Below are positions 32,469 to 41,197 of a DNA stretch of 64,000 nucleotides, one piece after another. Every line of letters begins with the position of its first letter. Position 1 is the first letter of the stretch. The stretch is from Methylobacter sp. (GTDB lineage Bacteria > Pseudomonadota > Gammaproteobacteria > Methylococcales > Methylomonadaceae). Both the position numbers and the translations under genes were made by a program. The notes beneath the pieces are model-generated. The model had not been told where the DNA came from. It did no database searches and saw only the letters and a list, made by a program, of their open reading frames with translations. Location of the stretch: the NCBI GenBank assembly GCA_030684815.1, contig JAUXXQ010000008.1:1-64000 (forward strand). Reading direction: 5' to 3'.

Positions 32469-35400
32469 TGCTTTTTAATCTCAGCTTCGTAGTCCAAAAA
32501 AGGCTGTTGACCACGCAACAAACCAACAAATTCGTCACCCGGCAACGGCTTGCTTTTAATATAGCCTTGATACATATCGCAGCCCTTTTCCTGTAAAAAA
32601 GCCAATTGCTCGTCTGTTTCCACACCTTCAGCCAAGACCTTAAAGCCCAAAATATGGCCCATGGAAATAATGGTGGCGGTGATTTCCATATCGTCCTGCA
32701 TGTGCGGAATATCATCAATAAAACGCTTATCGATTTTTAATAAATCCAACGGGAAATGTTTAAGGTAGGCCAAAGACGAATAACCAGTGCCAAAATCGTC
32801 AATTGCCAAGCGGATGCCCAAGCTCCGCAAACAATTGAGAATCTGGGTCGCGTTGTCCTGATTTTCCATTAAGCCGCTTTCGGTTATTTCTAACTCCAGC
32901 TGTTTGGCAGGAAAACCGGTTTCATGCAACACCTCGGCCACCAGGGTACAAATATCGCTACGCCGCAACTGGTACGCCGACACATTGACCGCCAAGGTTA
33001 ACGGCGGCAAACCCGCATCCAGCCATGCCCGGCCTTGGCGGCAAGTTTCGCGCAACACCCATTCACCCAGCGGCAGAATCAGACCGGTTTCTTCGGCAAT
33101 GGGGATAAAACGGAGCGGCGAAATCAAGCCTTCAACCGGGTCTTGCCAACGCACCAAAGCCTCGGCACCGACAATACGGCCACTGGCAATATCCACTTGC
33201 GCTTGATAAAAAACGCGCAGTTCGTGCTGCCCAATCGCCCGGCGCAAGCGGGTTTCCAACTCAATACGCTCACGTGCAGCCAAAGTCAGGTCTTCTGAAA
33301 AATAAGCAAAACAGCCGCGTCCCGCATCTTTGGCCTGATACAGCGCGGCATCGGCATGATCCATCAATGCCTCCGGGGTATCGCCGTGTTGCGGATACAA
33401 ACTGATGCCAATACTGGCGCCAATCAGGACATTGTCATTCTGCGGCAGACAAAAAGGCCGGGATAACTCGGTGATGATTTCTTCGGCAATACGTGCTGCA
33501 TCTTCCGGCTGGGCAATATCTTCCAGCAACACCACAAACTCATCGCCGCCCAGACGCGCCACCAAATCAACATCACGCGTCCTTGCGCTAATACGGGCCG
33601 CCACTTGCAGCAATAACTCGTCACCGGCTAAATGCCCCAAACTGTCGTTAACAGCCTTAAAGCGGTCTAAATCCAACATCAACAAGCCCAGCTGCCGACC
33701 TTCGCGGCGCTCAACGTTAATGCCGTGCTTCAGGCGCTCCTGCAACAGGCGACGGTTAGGCAGTTGGGTCAGCGGGTCATAAAAAGCCAGTTGTTTAATC
33801 TGCTCTTCGGCGGTTTTACGCTCGGTAATGTCGCTATGGGTACCGACAAAATGACTGACAACACCATCGCTGCTTTTCACAGCGGTAATGGACAGCCATT
33901 TGGGATAAACTTCGCCGTTTTTGCGCCGATCCCAAATTTCCCCTTGCCACGCCCCAGTGCTGTCAATGCTCTCCCACATCGCCGCATAAAAATCCGCATC
34001 ATGGCGCCCGGATTTAAGTAAGCTTATTTTTTGCCCCACCGCCTCGGCTTCCGAATAGCCGGTCGATTCGGTGAAGGCTTGGTTAATGCGCAGAATAATA
34101 CTTTCGGTATCGGTGATGACAATAGGTTCTTGGGATTCAAAAGCAACGGCTGCAATACGCTGATCCAGTTCTATTTGTTTACGTTCAGTAATGTCCTGGG
34201 AGCAGCCCACCATATAGAGCGGCTTACCCATTTCATCGCATTGCAAACCGCCGCTACCCCGGATAAAACGGACTGTACCATCCGCCAGCTTAATACGGAA
34301 ATCCATTTCCTGCACACCCTTGCCGGTGCAGCAATCCCTCATCCATTTTTTCGCTGCAACGCGGTCGTCAGGATAAATCAGTTCAAGAACCGCTTCTATG
34401 GAAGGGACAAAGTCCTGCTGATTAACGCCATAAATCTGATACATTTCATCCGACCAACTGGCAAATCCGGTCGCCAGATCCACAGACCAACTGCCAATAT
34501 GGGCGATACGCTGTGATTCGGACAACATCCGTTCTTTGTCCTGCAATAGTTGCTGCGCCTGCTTGCTTTCGGTAATGTCGATGGCCGAGCCGATGTAGCC
34601 GTTAAACGTGCCGTCTTCATCATACAACGGCGTGCCCTTGTCTAAAATCCAGCGCCATTCGCCCTTCGCATTACACAGCCGGTATTCGGTGGTGATGGCG
34701 ACATGGGCTTCAGTATCTTGATAATAAGCCAAAAAAGCAGTTTTCCGGTCATCAGGATGAATGCTGCTGACCCAGTCATCATGGGTGGTTTGTACCGAAT
34801 CAAGGCCGGTAAAATCAAGCCAAGATTGATTAACAAAGGTCGGATTGCCTATCGCGTCAGTAATCCAAATCATAATCGGCGAGCTGTTGGCCATCCGGCG
34901 GAAACGCGCTTCGCTGGCCCGCAAGCTAGCCTCGGCGCATTTACGTTCGGTAATGTCGCGCAGTGCGCTGGCAAAAAACAAACCTTGGGCCGTCTGAATC
35001 GGGCTTAAACTGATTTCCACATCCAATTCAGAGCCGTCTTTGCGTAAGGCCTTAACCATCCGCCCCGCCCCCATCGGCCTTGCCACTGAAGCGGCGGCAA
35101 AACGCGCCCGCAGTGCCGGATGCGCATCACGGAAACGCTGCGGCACCAAATCCTCAATCGACAAGCCCAACAGTTCATCGACAGAATAACCCAATAAGCA
35201 CTGAGCCTGCTTATTCGCCATGGTAATAGCGCCTTGTTCATTACTGATCAGCATCGCGTCGGGTGTTGCATCAAAAATGGCACGCAGATAAGCCTTACTG
35301 GTTTGCAGCGCCTGCGGGCTAGGCAGGAGCAACAATTTTGGAATCAACGGCCAAACCAGCAGGGCGGTGATTATCGACACCAGTGCTGTCGCCAGCTTTA

Positions 35401-35692
35401 CCCAACCAGCCAGCCAATAGTCGGGATACCAAATTGTCCAAATACTGATTAAATGGGTAGTGCCGCACAAAAGAATAAATACGCCAAACAACACAAACAC
35501 CCAGCGATAAGCCATATCGGTGCGTTTTTTGACAAAATACAATAAGGCGAACGGAATGGAATAGTAGGCCAGTGCAATCAGGGTGTCGCTGATGATATGC
35601 AACCACAACAGTGACGGCAGCCATAAATAGCAAGCCCCGTGGGGCATAAAACCACTGGTGCTGGTCAGTAAATCGTTAAACCATGTAAACAT
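32465..35692 (-). CDS. Ethylene-receptor-like PAS-GGDEF-EAL protein
   Basis: 1075 residues. The amino end holds three membrane segments that match the ethylene-binding domain of plant ETR1: WLHIISDTLIALAYYSIP, then LLYFVKKRTDMAYRWVFV and FGVFILLCGTTHLISIW. Asp36, Cys76 and His80 correspond to ETR1 Asp25, Cys65 and His69, with identical spacing (40 and 4 residues). In ETR1, Cys65 and His69 bind the copper cofactor. Four PAS-type domains follow (about 135-650), then GGDEF (ARLGGDEFVVLLED, RDVD inhibition site) and EAL (GAEALVRWQDP). The last third is near-identical to the upstream-lying paralogue at 29341. Likely output is c-di-GMP change. Ligand binding is inferred from the conserved residues only. 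Confidence 0.92.
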   Translation of the reverse strand: MFTWFNDLLTSTSGFMPHGACYLWLPSLLWLHIISDTLIALAYYSIPFALLYFVKKRTDMAYRWVFVLFGVFILLCGTTHLISIWTIWYPDYWLAGWVKLATALVSIITALLVWPLIPKLLLLPSPQALQTSKAYLRAIFDATPDAMLISNEQGAITMANKQAQCLLGYSVDELLGLSIEDLVPQRFRDAHPALRARFAAASVARPMGAGRMVKALRKDGSELDVEISLSPIQTAQGLFFASALRDITERKCAEASLRASEARFRRMANSSPIMIWITDAIGNPTFVNQSWLDFTGLDSVQTTHDDWVSSIHPDDRKTAFLAYYQDTEAHVAITTEYRLCNAKGEWRWILDKGTPLYDEDGTFNGYIGSAIDITESKQAQQLLQDKERMLSESQRIAHIGSWSVDLATGFASWSDEMYQIYGVNQQDFVPSIEAVLELIYPDDRVAAKKWMRDCCTGKGVQEMDFRIKLADGTVRFIRGSGGLQCDEMGKPLYMVGCSQDITERKQIELDQRIAAVAFESQEPIVITDTESIILRINQAFTESTGYSEAEAVGQKISLLKSGRHDADFYAAMWESIDSTGAWQGEIWDRRKNGEVYPKWLSITAVKSSDGVVSHFVGTHSDITERKTAEEQIKQLAFYDPLTQLPNRRLLQERLKHGINVERREGRQLGLLMLDLDRFKAVNDSLGHLAGDELLLQVAARISARTRDVDLVARLGGDEFVVLLEDIAQPEDAARIAEEIITELSRPFCLPQNDNVLIGASIGISLYPQHGDTPEALMDHADAALYQAKDAGRGCFAYFSEDLTLAARERIELETRLRRAIGQHELRVFYQAQVDIASGRIVGAEALVRWQDPVEGLISPLRFIPIAEETGLILPLGEWVLRETCRQGRAWLDAGLPPLTLAVNVSAYQLRRSDICTLVAEVLHETGFPAKQLELEITESGLMENQDNATQILNCLRSLGIRLAIDDFGTGYSSLAYLKHFPLDLLKIDKRFIDDIPHMQDDMEITATIISMGHILGFKVLAEGVETDEQLAFLQEKGCDMYQGYIKSKPLPGDEFVGLLRGQQPFLDYEAEIKKH

Positions 35693-35722
35693 TCAGTTTT
35701 GAACTCCGTTTTGAGTCTGTAT

Positions 35723-36082
35723 AACCGCAGGATATTTAACCGCAATATATTTAACCGCAGGATATTTAAACGCAATATATTTAACCGCAGGATATTTAAA
35801 CACAATATATTTAACCGCAGAGTTACGCAAAGTTCAGCGCAGAGTCTCGCAGAGTAAAGGAATATTATTAAATAACTCGTACAATCTGATCATTTTTAAT
35901 CCTTGAAAAACAACCGCTCTGAAAGCTTGGAATAAATAAGTTATTTGTAGATAACTCCTAAAAAACTCTGTGATACTCTGCGCTGAACTCTGCGTAACTC
36001 TGCGGTTAAATATCTTTCTGCTAAATATATTTCTGCTAAATATCTTTCTGTTAAATATCTTTCTGTTAAATATCCTGTGATT
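35723..36082. repeat. 'accgcagag' element, copy 2, with 15-nt tandem units on both sides
   Basis: The core 35813-36007 (195 nt) begins AACCGCAGAGTTACGCAAAG and ends with the inverted arm CTGCGTAACTCTGCGGTT. On the left, six abutting 15-nt units fill 35723-35812, alternating AACCGCAGGATATTT and AACCGCAATATATTT with small changes. On the right, five 15-nt units fill 36008-36082, for example AAATATCTTTCTGTT. Read on the other strand these have the same form (AACAGAAAGATATTT). The two arrays thus face each other across the core. No coding capacity. Confidence 0.85.
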
Positions 36083-36097
36083 AAATATATAAAGACA

Positions 36098-36484
36098 TCA
36101 AATCCCATTCGCGACCCTTTTAATGCCATCCTTTAAACCTTTGACGTTAAAATTAATTAACAACCCTAATTTACAGTTTGAGAGTTTTAAATAGGTAAGT
36201 ATTTGAGCTAAATGCACATCGTTAAAAGCTTCGACCACTTTAATTTCAACAATAATCTTATTTTAAACCAACAAATCAATTCTATATCCAGCATCCAGTT
36301 TAACTTCATGATAAATTAATGGCAATGCTTTTTGCTTTTCAACGTTTAATCCAGCTTGCACTAACTCATAAAATAAACATTCCTCGTAAGCATTTTCCAA
36401 TAAATCCGGCCCTAATTCAGTATGTACTTTCATAGCACACCCAATGATCTTATAGCTTAATTCACTTTCTGACATACCCAACAT
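36098..36484 (-). pseudogene. GxxExxY-family gene with an internal stop codon
   Basis: A 128-codon frame broken only by TAA at 36263-36265. The first part gives MSESELSYKIIGCAMKVHTE, then LGPDLLENAYEECLFYEL (the G-x-x-E-x-x-Y motif) and DAGYRIDLLV. After the stop the same frame continues NKIIVEIKVVEAFNDVHLAQ, ILTYLKLSNCKLGLLINFNV and KGLKDGIKRVANGI to its natural end. Family members have Glu before NKIIVEIK, so a single GAA-to-TAA change explains the break. The fold is PD-(D/E)XK nuclease-like; function is not established. The gene lies between two 'accgcagag' elements, an arrangement I recall from other genomes. Confidence 0.85.
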
Positions 36485-36585
36485 TGAATTAAAAGTATAT
36501 TAAAAAATATTACCGATAAGCAACCAAAATAAAACTTTTCGATAATCTCTGTGTAACTCTGCGGTTAAATATTTTCTTTAAAAAT

Positions 36586-36821
36586 ACGCTATATAACCGC
36601 TATATAACCGCTATATAACCGCAGAGTTACGCAAAGTTCAGCGCAGAGTCTCGCAGAGTAAAGGATCATTATTAAATAACTTGTACAATCTGATTATTTT
36701 CAATCCTTGCAAAATAGCCACTAAAAAAACTCTGCGGTACTCTGCGCTGAACTCTGCGTAACTCTGCGGTTAAATATTTTACATAACTCTGCGGTTAAAT
36801 ATTTTACATAACCCTGCGGTT
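36586..36821. repeat. 'accgcagag' element, copy 3, with tandem units on both sides
   Basis: The core 36617-36771 (155 nt) starts and ends like copy 2 and shares the inner TATTATTAAATAAC and AATCCTT segments. On the left, the 11-nt unit AACCGCTATAT is repeated at 36595 and 36606, with a worn copy before. On the right, two 25-nt units (36772-36796 and 36797-36821) each end in CTGCGGTT, the element's own terminus. A further isolated end (AACTCTGCGGTTAAAT, near 36554) lies to the left. Nothing else is recognised between 36485 and 36834. Confidence 0.82.
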
Positions 36822-36834
36822 AAATATTCTGCAG

Positions 36835-37110
36835 TTAAAAATCCGCTTCCGTTAACAGTGTTGTTACTTTTCTGTCAGGATCGGTGATAACCCATAACTT
36901 TTCATCGCCGACGCTATAAACCGACATAACCCTTTCCACGGACTCAGGCAATAAGGCCAGCGTGTTTTCACGCCAATCTACCTCTGATATTTCACCGTAA
37001 TCACCTTTCTCATGCCGATCCAGCAAATCGCCAATAGACACCTTAAAACTGGCAATAATTGAAATAGCGGAGGGGGTCATACTTATTTGTCCGAGTTCAA
37101 ACAGCTTCAT
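36835..37110 (-). CDS. Conserved small protein of unknown function
   Basis: 91 residues, no signal peptide or membrane segment. The sequence MKLFELGQISMTPSAISIIA, then LLDRHEKGDYGEISEVDWRE and EKLWVITDPDRKVTTLLTEA, resembles small soluble proteins often annotated as plasmid-related, with the conserved R-H-x-x-G-D-x-G-x-x, E-N and W-I-T-x-x-D-R motifs. The function is unknown. The stop lies within a few nucleotides of the repeat array at 36586-36821. Confidence 0.65.
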   Translation of the reverse strand: MKLFELGQISMTPSAISIIASFKVSIGDLLDRHEKGDYGEISEVDWRENTLALLPESVERVMSVYSVGDEKLWVITDPDRKVTTLLTEADF

Positions 37111-37172
37111 TGCCTATCTCCTAATTTTGTTGTAATCCACAAGCCAATGGATCTGTCTATTATGCCAAACGC

Positions 37173-38366
37173 TTATGCAGCCCCTGAATCTTTATGCCCG
37201 TAACCTAAACCCGGATTATCAGGCAAATGCAAGGATACCAAAAAAGTCGCGCCAAACACCAACGCACCCAGCACCAGCATAGCCAGCACCGGGTCTACCT
37301 CATGTGCAGCCGCAAAAGTATAGCCGCCGACTGCCAGCAACATAGCCAGATTTTGAAAAAAACCCTGCAACGCCACCGCACTGCCGCTGCCGATACTTTG
37401 TTGGCCCAATTCCTGGAGCGCGGCATTGACAGGAACGATAAACATCCCGCCCATCATACCAATAAAAAACAGGTTGAAACGCGCCAACCAAATAGTGCCG
37501 GTCACACTCAACACCACAATAAAAGCGGCCATTAAATAAGCGGGGATTCTAGCACGGCGCAAATGTTCCAGCGGAATCAACCGGGGCACTACAGCTGAAC
37601 CTGCAACAATGCCAATGGCAAGAAACAAGGTCAATTCGGCAATTTCGGTGGCGTTTTTGGACAATAAAACCAGCGGCGCCCACACCACAAGAATCACCCT
37701 TAGCGTTGCCGCCGCCGCCCAAAATAAAGAGCCGCCCAAAATGGCGAAACGCGAGCGCGGCGTCGTAAAAAACGGGCCTATTTGCCGCCAGAAAACAACA
37801 ATGCTGGAGCCGGAAACAACCGGCTGCATCTGGATTTGAGTCGGTAACGCCAGGGTAATCAACGCCGAGGCGATAAAAATGACGACAGTCCCGCCCAACG
37901 CCCACACTGTCGAAACATCCGCCACCTTAGCGCCAACCACCATACCCAATAAAATGGCCAAAATAGTCGAGCCTTCAATCCAGCTGTTGGCCTTGACCAA
38001 AAACTCATGACCCGCCAGTTTCGGTAAAATGCCGTATTTGGCCGGGCTGTAAATAGCTGCGCCGATGCCGACCACACAATAAGCAATCAGCGGCTCAACA
38101 TGGCACAACAATAGCACGGCCCCCGCCGCCTTGATCAGATTGGCAATAACCAACACCCGGGATTTGGGGTAATGGTCGGCAAAACCGCCCACCCACGGCG
38201 CCAACACCACAAAAGCAATCAGGAACATGCTTTGCAAGGCTGGAACATACCAGCTAGGCAACTGTGCCGACTGCATCACCATGGCAATCACCGTGAATAA
38301 GACCGCATTATCGGCAAACGCTGACAGGAATTGGGCAAGCAGCAGCGGGTAGATTTGTTTGTTCAT
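37173..38366 (-). CDS. lplT: Lysophospholipid transporter (major facilitator superfamily)
   Basis: 397 residues from the ATG at 38366 (MNKQIYPLLLAQFLSAFADN). A longer frame from 38429 adds 21 residues without membrane character. About twelve membrane segments; FADNAVLFTVIAMVMQ, YSPAKYGILPKLA and LVKANSWIEGSTI are typical of LplT, which flips lysophospholipids across the inner membrane for re-acylation. The Aas enzyme that uses them is encoded directly upstream on the same strand, so the pair forms a phospholipid repair operon. Confidence 0.92.
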   Translation of the reverse strand: MNKQIYPLLLAQFLSAFADNAVLFTVIAMVMQSAQLPSWYVPALQSMFLIAFVVLAPWVGGFADHYPKSRVLVIANLIKAAGAVLLLCHVEPLIAYCVVGIGAAIYSPAKYGILPKLAGHEFLVKANSWIEGSTILAILLGMVVGAKVADVSTVWALGGTVVIFIASALITLALPTQIQMQPVVSGSSIVVFWRQIGPFFTTPRSRFAILGGSLFWAAAATLRVILVVWAPLVLLSKNATEIAELTLFLAIGIVAGSAVVPRLIPLEHLRRARIPAYLMAAFIVVLSVTGTIWLARFNLFFIGMMGGMFIVPVNAALQELGQQSIGSGSAVALQGFFQNLAMLLAVGGYTFAAAHEVDPVLAMLVLGALVFGATFLVSLHLPDNPGLGYGHKDSGAA

Positions 38367-38506
38367 GCAGACTTGAATGTAAGGTTGAAAAGAGGAAGGG
38401 TATAATTTACAGCCTGATTCTATATTCAAGCTTTGAGTCTAACCAAAACTATTCAATATAAATCAATCTATTATTGCTCTGGTCGCGACTAGAGATCGCA
38501 TTTTTC

Positions 38507-40648
38507 TCACACCTTACCCGCTGCCCATTCTGTCGCTGCAATATAATTAGTTTTGCCAGTCGCCATCACCGGAATGACACCGACCACCAAGATTTTCTTG
38601 GGCAAGCCGATAGCCGCCACGCCTTTAGACGCCGCCGCCAATTCCTGCACCGTCGCGTCTTTTTGGGTGGTCAGTAAAATAACCTGCTCGCCTTTTTTGG
38701 CATCGGGCAGGCTGATGGCTGCATGATGTGCATCCGGCCAGGCATTCGACGCTAATTGTTCGACCGCCGTCAATGACACCATTTCACCGCTGACTTTGGC
38801 AAAACGCTTGCTGCGGCCGCGTATGCTAATGAAACCCTCATTATCGACCTGCACAATATCGCCGGTGTCATACCAACCAGCGCCGTAGATGGATTTGGGC
38901 GGAACCAGCTGTCCCGGATTATCGGCCAACAAATAGCCTTTCATGATATTCGGCCCGCTGACGTGCAACCTGCCTGCATCTTCAATGCCTTCAACCGGCT
39001 CCAGCTTATATTCCATTGCAGGCATGAAGCGGCCAACCGTACCGGCCTTAAAATCCATCGGCGTATTGACCGAGGTAATAGGCGTGGTTTCGGTGGCGCC
39101 ATAGCCTTCCAGGATACGGATACCGAATTTATCGGCCCAAAGCTGGCGGGTGCTTTCCTGCAATTTTTCCGCACCGGCCACCACATAACGCATATTGAAA
39201 AAATCGTAGGCATTGGCTTTTTTGGCATAACCGGCCAAGAAAGTATTGGTACCGAACATGATGGTAGCGCCGATTTCATAAGCGATTTCAGGGATGACCG
39301 CATAATGCAGCGGCGTCGGATAAAAGAACGTGGTCATGCCGTGCAGCACTGGCAACATCGTGCCGACGGTAAAGCCAAAAGAATGGAACATCGGCAAAAA
39401 GTTCAGCACCACATCCTGCGCATTAAAATTGATCCGCGCTTCCAGCTGTTTCAGGTTGGACAAAATATTGGCATGGGACAATACCACGCCTTTTGGCGTG
39501 CCCTCAGAGCCCGACGTAAACAACACCACCGCCGGGCTGTCGGGATTGTATTGGTTGTGCCTGTACCAGATATTGGCGGTTTTGCATTGCAGCAAAGCCT
39601 GTACCTTGTCCGCAGCCGACAGGCGTCCGGCGATGTCTTCCAAATAAACCAGATTGACCTGTTCGCCCAGGTGTTCGGCATCCACGCCTAACTTCGCCAA
39701 TTCGATAAACCGGCGGGAAGTCAGTACGGTTTTAACGCCTGCGACCTGACAGGCCGACGCCATGCCTGCTGAACCGGTGGAATAATTCAACATGGCCGGT
39801 ATCCGGCCATAAAGCTGCAAACCCAGCACAACTGCCAGCGTCTTGGTCGAATTGGGCAAAAACACCCCGACATTTTCGGACTCGTCAGTAAGCTGCTTTA
39901 GCGCATTGCCAATGGCAATGGCGCGGGTAATCAGCTTGTCATACGTTAGCGGGGAACGTTCCAGATCGTTGGCCACAACATGGTTGCCGCCATGTATCCT
40001 GCGCGCTTCCAGCAAACTGGCGAAAACGGTCTGCCGGTAATGGCTGGTGGCAAACATCATTTCGGTCATAATGTCAGTCAGTATATGACCGCTGTATTTG
40101 CGCCGATTTTTGCCCCGTAATTCCGACGGCGGCGTGACGTAAGTGTGCGGCAAAATTTGAATGCTGATTTTTGGGAACAGGCGCAAACGGACGATATTGC
40201 GCAAACGTGAAAAATGCGTGTATTCGGCGCCATGAATGCGCACCGGCAAAATCGCCGCTTCCGATTTATCCGCGACCATGCCGGTGCCATCGTAAATTTT
40301 CATCAGTGAACCGGTTACAGTAATCCGGCCTTCAGGAAAAATAACGGTGCGGGTGTCGCCCTGTAAATGATGGATTAAGTCTTTTAGCGATAGCGGATGG
40401 GTCGGATCCATAGGGAATACGCGGGACAGCCCCAAAAACGGCTTTAACCACCAGCGCCGGGAAATCTGGGTATTGATCGCAAAAGTGATGTCATCGGGTA
40501 AAAATACCCCCAACAACAAAGGGTCGAGAAAAGACGTGTGATTGGCGATAATCAGCACACGTTTACCGGCTTTTTCGTAGTTATCCAGACCGTTAATTTC
40601 TACCTTATAGATTAAGGTCAACAGCCAGCGTAAAGTTTTTTTCAGCAT
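38507..40648 (-). CDS. aas: Acyl-ACP synthetase / lysophospholipid acyltransferase
   Basis: 713 residues with two enzymes in one chain. The amino part is a PlsC-type acyltransferase: NHTSFLDPLLL (N-H-x4-D) near residue 36 and FPEGRIT near 105. The carboxy part is an AMP-forming synthetase: LFTSGSEGTPKGVVLSH (about 388), GYGATETTP and YDTGDIV. Together they charge a fatty acid on acyl carrier protein and add it to 2-acyl lysophosphatidylethanolamine. The length matches E. coli Aas (719). The partner transporter gene lplT lies 140 nt downstream. Confidence 0.94.
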   Translation of the reverse strand: MLKKTLRWLLTLIYKVEINGLDNYEKAGKRVLIIANHTSFLDPLLLGVFLPDDITFAINTQISRRWWLKPFLGLSRVFPMDPTHPLSLKDLIHHLQGDTRTVIFPEGRITVTGSLMKIYDGTGMVADKSEAAILPVRIHGAEYTHFSRLRNIVRLRLFPKISIQILPHTYVTPPSELRGKNRRKYSGHILTDIMTEMMFATSHYRQTVFASLLEARRIHGGNHVVANDLERSPLTYDKLITRAIAIGNALKQLTDESENVGVFLPNSTKTLAVVLGLQLYGRIPAMLNYSTGSAGMASACQVAGVKTVLTSRRFIELAKLGVDAEHLGEQVNLVYLEDIAGRLSAADKVQALLQCKTANIWYRHNQYNPDSPAVVLFTSGSEGTPKGVVLSHANILSNLKQLEARINFNAQDVVLNFLPMFHSFGFTVGTMLPVLHGMTTFFYPTPLHYAVIPEIAYEIGATIMFGTNTFLAGYAKKANAYDFFNMRYVVAGAEKLQESTRQLWADKFGIRILEGYGATETTPITSVNTPMDFKAGTVGRFMPAMEYKLEPVEGIEDAGRLHVSGPNIMKGYLLADNPGQLVPPKSIYGAGWYDTGDIVQVDNEGFISIRGRSKRFAKVSGEMVSLTAVEQLASNAWPDAHHAAISLPDAKKGEQVILLTTQKDATVQELAAASKGVAAIGLPKKILVVGVIPVMATGKTNYIAATEWAAGKV

Positions 40649-40755
40649 TAAAATCCCCCTATTTTTTTTGTAATTTTAACAGATGTTTTAATTTAGCCGG
40701 AATAATCATCCTGTAGGCGCGCCCCGGTAAATAACCACAAGCTTAATTTAGGCCA

Positions 40756-40852
40756 TTTCCAAGAAATAACATCCCTTAATGATTATGATTTGTAAAAAAC
40801 AGAGTCCACGCTTAGCACGAAAGCCACGAAATTTTCGTGTTTTTCGTGCTAA
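40756..40852. repeat. 'cacgaaa' hairpin repeat, copy 1
   Basis: About 97 nt starting AAATAACATCCCTTAATGAT and containing a hairpin built on CTTAGCACGAAAGCCACGAA and its complement TTTTCGTGTTTTTCGTGCTAAG shortened to pairing arms. An inverted, diverged copy is at 53524-53620. No coding capacity. Confidence 0.7.
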
Positions 40853-41193
40853 GGAACGAGCACGAAATAACTTGAGCAACTTAAAATACTGACTCCTTTT
40901 GTATAGGTCATCTCAAATGTAAACTTGCACAAGTTAAATCATGCTCACTCCTAAGCTCCGGCTTGGGAACGAGCTAAAAGCGTTAACCGCAGAGTTACGC
41001 AAAGGTTAGCGCAGAGGCGCGCAGAGTTTTTTAAATCTTTGCGAAACTCTGCGCCGCACTCTGCGTAACTCTGCGGTTAAAAACTTTCTCACTCCTAAGG
41101 AACGAGCACGAAATAACTTGAGCAACTTAAAATACTGACTCCTTTTGTATAGGTCATCTCAAATGTAAACTTGCACAAGTTAAATCATGCTCA
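40849..41193. repeat. 99-nt exact direct repeat flanking other repeat elements
   Basis: The 99 nt at 40849-40947 (starting CTAAGGAACGAGCACGAAAT, ending TTAAATCATGCTCA) recur without change at 41095-41193. Between them lie a partial 'cttgggaacgag' palindrome (40950-40975) and 'accgcagag' element copy 4 (40985-41078). No gene is seen in 40649-41197. Confidence 0.9.
40985..41078. repeat. 'accgcagag' element, copy 4
   Basis: A 94-nt palindrome: AACCGCAGAGTTACGCAAAG at the left, CTGCGTAACTCTGCGGTT at the right. It is shorter than copies 2 and 3, lacking their A+T-rich centre, and has no tandem units at its ends. Confidence 0.8.
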
Positions 41194-41197
41194 TTCC

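Noticed and set aside
35723-36082. Possible CRISPR array
   Set aside because: The units are 11-25 nt, abut without unique spacers of constant size, and no cas genes are present.
35941-36129. Minus-strand frame with repeated YLTER units
   Set aside because: It is a translation of the 15-nt tandem units and the repeat element, not a gene.
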